From positions 1-64,000 of the forward strand of contig NZ_CP136337.1 of the NCBI RefSeq assembly GCF_032681285.1: a stretch of 64,000 nt of DNA, written 5' to 3'. The notes below the pieces were generated by a model. It was not told the origin of the DNA, searched no databases, and saw nothing but the letters and a program-made list of their open reading frames with translations. This DNA comes from Piscinibacter gummiphilus. Lineage in GTDB: Bacteria > Pseudomonadota > Gammaproteobacteria > Burkholderiales > Burkholderiaceae_C. The position numbers and the translations under genes were made by a program. Shown piece by piece: positions 61,004 to 64,000 of the stretch (the stretch's first letter is position 1; each line of letters opens with the position of its first letter).

Positions 61004-62010
61004 GCTTGGTCATTCCTGACCTTGATGCGTCCATCCCGTACGTACTGGAGACGCCTCGGTCAAGGCGACTCGGAGTCAAGCTTGCGGTTGGACTTCTCGA
61101 CGCCGGCGTCGTGCCGACGGCAGCACCCGAACTCGCCAACGACCCGATCGCCGCAAGTAAGGTCTTCCTGGAGCAGTGGGTGAAGCGTGAACTGCAAGGG
61201 CTCTCGACCCTGGCGCTGCATTTCCGGCTGCTGATCCGCAACACGGACAGTTGGGGGCATCGTCTGAGCGACGACGCGCAGGGTGAGGCACAAGTGGCCT
61301 GGTACTCAGAAGTTCAACCGTTCGTGGTTGGACAGGCGCTGGAGCGTCTTGAGGCAATCCATGAAGGCCTCGGAGCCCTTGTGCTCACCATCATCGAGCG
61401 AAAGTGCCACCACCTTCCTGTGTTCACGCCGTCAGATGTGTTGAGTGTCGTGACGGACTTCCACTGGTACGGCCACAAAGACGAGACGGGAGCGCTCGAA
61501 GAAAACTGCAGCACTGAGGAAGAGAAGGAGGCGATGCGAGCGGAAATGATCACGCGTGCCGATCTCGATGCAGCGTTTCCGAAGTGGGCGACGCAATGGC
61601 CGACCGTGCGGCGCACAGCGGCTCTGAAAGTGCTCAAACGCGCGGCGCAGGGTGCGAAAAGTCCATTGGTTCGGCGAGTGGCAAGCAATGCGCTGGCGCT
61701 CAACGCATTGACGCCCGTAGAGCAATACCGCGCTCAAGGAGAAGGGTGGTTCATCGGCTATGGCGCTGTCTTGTGCTGGTCTCCAGAGGACGTGGCCACG
61801 CGCGCATTCGACGACATGGCCAACCATGCGATGGAAGCCGAGTTCGTCGACTGGTGCGGCGAAGCCGAACTGGACTTGCGCGAACCGGATTCGATCAAGT
61901 CGTGGATCGCTCGGATGAAGCCTGTCTTCGAGTCGGTGAAGCTCATCGACGCCTTGATCACGGACCTGAGCGCCGGAAACTGGACCAAGGTCAAGAAAGG
62001 ATTAGTGTGA
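60859..62010 (+). CDS. PRTRC system protein F
   Basis: A 383-residue protein of the PRTRC F family. The family start is recognisable near residue 50 (LVIPDLDASIPYVLETP, then LGVKLAVGLLDAG). A HWYGH motif lies mid-way. AGGAG five bases before ATG 60859 supports this start, though a TTG at 61006 would match the family N-terminus and avoid the overlap. Function unknown. Its stop overlaps the protein B start. Confidence 0.82.
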   Translation: MQSAQFSSKAPRGRGAAESGRPIKQGVGRRRTGPATSDSLCFAPPSGLSLVIPDLDASIPYVLETPRSRRLGVKLAVGLLDAGVVPTAAPELANDPIAASKVFLEQWVKRELQGLSTLALHFRLLIRNTDSWGHRLSDDAQGEAQVAWYSEVQPFVVGQALERLEAIHEGLGALVLTIIERKCHHLPVFTPSDVLSVVTDFHWYGHKDETGALEENCSTEEEKEAMRAEMITRADLDAAFPKWATQWPTVRRTAALKVLKRAAQGAKSPLVRRVASNALALNALTPVEQYRAQGEGWFIGYGAVLCWSPEDVATRAFDDMANHAMEAEFVDWCGEAELDLREPDSIKSWIARMKPVFESVKLIDALITDLSAGNWTKVKKGLV

Positions 62011-62747
62011 GCAAAGAAGACAACCAACTGGTGTCCTTCCGAGTCGAGGCAGAAAAGGACGCCCCGTACACGCTGGACAAGGCAATCCTTGTCTACAAGG
62101 CTGGAAACGGTCACGCCTTCGCTACCGTGCATGAAGTCGGGACGGTGGGGAAGAAGGCGACGATCCTGGCCGGCAAGGCAATGTCGGCTCAAGCAGCGGT
62201 GGCGCTGGCGCTCGAACTGTCGAAGAGCGCGACCCGTGGCGGGTTCGTGCCGAAGGAACTCCTGTTCCACGATGGGGACACCATCTGCTGGTGGGTGCCG
62301 CCCGCACGCCGGCATGTCGCCTTCAAGGCCAAGGAGCTCGGCTCCCCCGAGCGTGGAGAGATCGTCTCCAACCCTGGTCTGGTGTTCATGGTGACAGGGC
62401 GCCGCCAGTGGTACGTTTGGGCAGTGAAGGGAAGCGAGCGGCCTGGGGAAGAGACGCCGCTCTACCTGGCTCCCTACTTCAACGTGTCGGACACTGGCCT
62501 CATCTGTGTCGGCAACGTGTCGCTGCCGGACGGCACGGCGGCGGAGCGGATCGCGGCATGGAACGACGCCTTCTTCAACTCGTTCTTCACGCACTCCAAC
62601 GCCCGCAAGCTGGTGAAGTACCGCGGCGGGGCCTACGCCTTCTGGCGTGACATGCTCGACGGGAAGCACCACGTTTTCCCGGAACGCGTGCTGCTGCCGC
62701 TCGGCAAGACGCTCAAGGTTGTTTTGAGCGGAGGGCGTGACGCATGA
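62007..62747 (+). CDS. PRTRC system protein B, E2-like
   Basis: A 246-residue protein with a GTG start overlapping the F stop. The stretch APYFNVSDTGLICVGNVSLP looks like the active-site strand of an E2 conjugating enzyme, with Cys167 the likely catalytic residue. To my knowledge this family is classed with prokaryotic E2-like proteins. It would accept protein C from ThiF. The C-terminus is coupled to protein A (ATGA). Confidence 0.85.
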   Translation: MSKEDNQLVSFRVEAEKDAPYTLDKAILVYKAGNGHAFATVHEVGTVGKKATILAGKAMSAQAAVALALELSKSATRGGFVPKELLFHDGDTICWWVPPARRHVAFKAKELGSPERGEIVSNPGLVFMVTGRRQWYVWAVKGSERPGEETPLYLAPYFNVSDTGLICVGNVSLPDGTAAERIAAWNDAFFNSFFTHSNARKLVKYRGGAYAFWRDMLDGKHHVFPERVLLPLGKTLKVVLSGGRDA

Positions 62748-63460
62748 CGCTCGATCCGAGGGATGCCGCCTTGCGGATGACCTGCCCGGTGGACAGTGTT
62801 CCGAGGTTTGGCCCACTCGAAGCCATGACGAATCCCGGCCAGCGCGTGCTGCTGGCCCACAACGGTGTCTTCCTGGAGGTACAGCGGACCTGGCTGAATG
62901 CGGTGGTACGCCTCAGCGATCTGCCTCATCGGCCGCCGTTGCCTTTCGGTGAAGTGACGGAACGCGTCCGCTTTGCCTTCGGCGTGATTCCCATTCCGCT
63001 CCTCGAAGACTTCATTCGGGCCGGAAAGGATGCTTTGCCGAATGAGGCGGCAGGCGCGCTGGTCTACAGCACATCCACGAAAAAGCTGCGGCTGGTGCTG
63101 CACGAAGCGATCCGCACGTCGCCTTCCCGCATCAATTACCGCATGCCAGAGATTGCAGCGGACGAAGAGATCGCAGTGGACCTGCACACCCACGGTGCGG
63201 GCCGCGCATTCTGGAGCGATCTGGACGATCTTGATGACCAGTGCGTGAAGGTTTGCGGCGTCTTCGGGCGTCTGCGTGGCAATACGCCAGATGCGGCGTT
63301 CAGGCTCGTCGTGAACGGGCATTTCAAACCGCTGGCCCATCCCTGGGAGCGTGTCAAAGAGCGGGCCAGCGAAGCCCTTGATAGTGAAGAACGGTGGCCG
63401 ACACTGAATTCGATCGGATTTGCAAGGATCGAACACAGTGGAACATTTGATCTACCCTGA
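62744..63460 (+). CDS. PRTRC system protein A, JAMM metallopeptidase
   Basis: A 238-residue protein with a complete JAMM zinc motif: His148 and His150 in DLHTHGAG, Ser158 and Asp161 in FWSDLDD, spacing HxH-x7-S-x2-D. Such domains remove ubiquitin-like modifiers. It would counterbalance or process the protein C conjugation. The end overlaps the ThiF start by 23 bases. Confidence 0.9.
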   Translation: MTLDPRDAALRMTCPVDSVPRFGPLEAMTNPGQRVLLAHNGVFLEVQRTWLNAVVRLSDLPHRPPLPFGEVTERVRFAFGVIPIPLLEDFIRAGKDALPNEAAGALVYSTSTKKLRLVLHEAIRTSPSRINYRMPEIAADEEIAVDLHTHGAGRAFWSDLDDLDDQCVKVCGVFGRLRGNTPDAAFRLVVNGHFKPLAHPWERVKERASEALDSEERWPTLNSIGFARIEHSGTFDLP

Positions 63461-64000
63461 ACTGCTGACGCGTCGCGTGAAGGTCCACCTCGTGGGAGTG
63501 GGTGGAAACGGGGCTCAGATGGTTGGATGCCTCGCTCGTCTCGACATTGCCCTGCGCGCGACGGGCCACCCTCACGGGCTCTTCGTTGCAGCCTTCGACG
63601 GCGATGCAGTGAGCGAGTCGAACGTTGGGCGGCAACTCTTCTTCCCGCCAGACGTAGGGCAAAACAAGGCGGCCGTGATGGTCCAGCGCACCAACCTCGC
63701 ATACGGAATCGATTGGGCCGCTCGCCCTTGGAACTACAGAGACGAAGACCTCGAAGGCGGAAAGCCAGATATCTTGATCTCATGTGTGGACACCCGGTCT
63801 ACGCGGCGGAAGCTCCACAAGCTGCTTTTCAGTGGCAGATCCAACACTCGTTATTGGCTCGATCTTGGAAACACAGAGGCTACCGGCCAGGTCGTCCTGG
63901 GAGTGCCGAAGCCGCCCACGCTGAGTGCTCGCAAGACGCGCCTTCCTTGCGTCACCGAGCTTTTCCCCGATCTCCTCGACGCGGGTGTTCCAGATGACAA
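63438..64000 (+). CDS. PRTRC system ThiF-family E1-like protein (partial)
   Basis: The first 187 residues of an E1/ThiF-type adenylating enzyme, cut by the window end. The nucleotide loop is LVGVGGNGAQ, followed by the acidic FDGDAVSESNVGRQLF (the N-x-x-RQ box) and the SCVDTRSTRRKL segment. GTG start behind AAGGA. It probably adenylates the C-terminal glycine of protein C and passes it to protein B. Confidence 0.9.
   Translation, partial: MEHLIYPELLTRRVKVHLVGVGGNGAQMVGCLARLDIALRATGHPHGLFVAAFDGDAVSESNVGRQLFFPPDVGQNKAAVMVQRTNLAYGIDWAARPWNYRDEDLEGGKPDILISCVDTRSTRRKLHKLLFSGRSNTRYWLDLGNTEATGQVVLGVPKPPTLSARKTRLPCVTELFPDLLDAGVPDD

Noticed and set aside
1..64000. tRNA or rRNA genes
   Set aside because: I saw no cloverleaf with a CCA-type end and no rRNA-like stretch; a covariance scan would be needed to exclude an unusual tRNA.

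Overview
The window looks like the backbone of a large Burkholderiales plasmid (Comamonadaceae or Rubrivivax-like). It is GC-rich, carries a TrfA-type initiator with an iteron origin, ParAB with parS-like sites, a DnaB of beta-proteobacterial type, and a PRTRC cassette, a gene set typical of proteobacterial plasmids. I see no rRNA, tRNA or CRISPR array. No conjugation or relaxase genes lie in the window.

Layout: (1) 1-11,525, accessory block on the left: a DUF7673-type protein, a cytosolic subtilase followed by a stand-alone propeptide-like protein, small membrane proteins, an XPF/ERCC4-type nuclease divergent from a CoiA-like nuclease, a 776-aa unknown, and two paralogous unknown proteins bracketing the nuclease segment. 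(2) 11,526-17,550, transposon graveyard: Tn3-family transposase fragments in both orientations, a GNAT toxin-antitoxin operon, and IS21-family copy 1. (3) 17,551-25,417, maintenance and replication core: DUF3701-type tyrosine recombinase, four parS-like palindromes, parA-parB, eight iterons, trfA-like rep, a winged-helix protein, and dnaB. (4) 25,418-37,214: a 1662-aa methylase-helicase on the minus strand, a recombinase-like protein lacking its catalytic residues, DUF1173, a ferritin-like diiron protein with an alpha/beta hydrolase, and small proteins. (5) 37,309-48,087, DNA-processing run: XPB-like helicase, DinG/XPD-like helicase, a recombination-directionality-factor-like protein, and an SbcD/SbcC-like pair. 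(6) 48,126-50,746: IS21 copy 2, same length and same encoded proteins, inverted relative to copy 1. (7) 50,764-57,159: small unknown genes, a RadC operon and an antirestriction operon on the minus strand. (8) 57,309-64,000: a degenerate N6-methylase and the PRTRC operon (ParB, E, C, F, B, A, ThiF), the last gene cut by the window end.

How it works together: rep, iterons and dnaB initiate replication; ParAB-parS and the recombinase probably handle segregation and multimer resolution; the methylase-helicase, RadC and ArdB/KlcA-type operons look like an establishment and restriction-evasion set. These three operons share a near-identical leader box and ribosome-site hairpins, matching the published context of the radC RNA motif. 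The PRTRC genes read as a small ubiquitin-like cascade (E1-like ThiF, E2-like B, ubiquitin-like C ending in glycine, JAMM peptidase A). The most interesting points are that shared leader, the PRTRC cascade, the plasmid-borne XPB/XPD/XPF-type trio, and the protease-propeptide pair.
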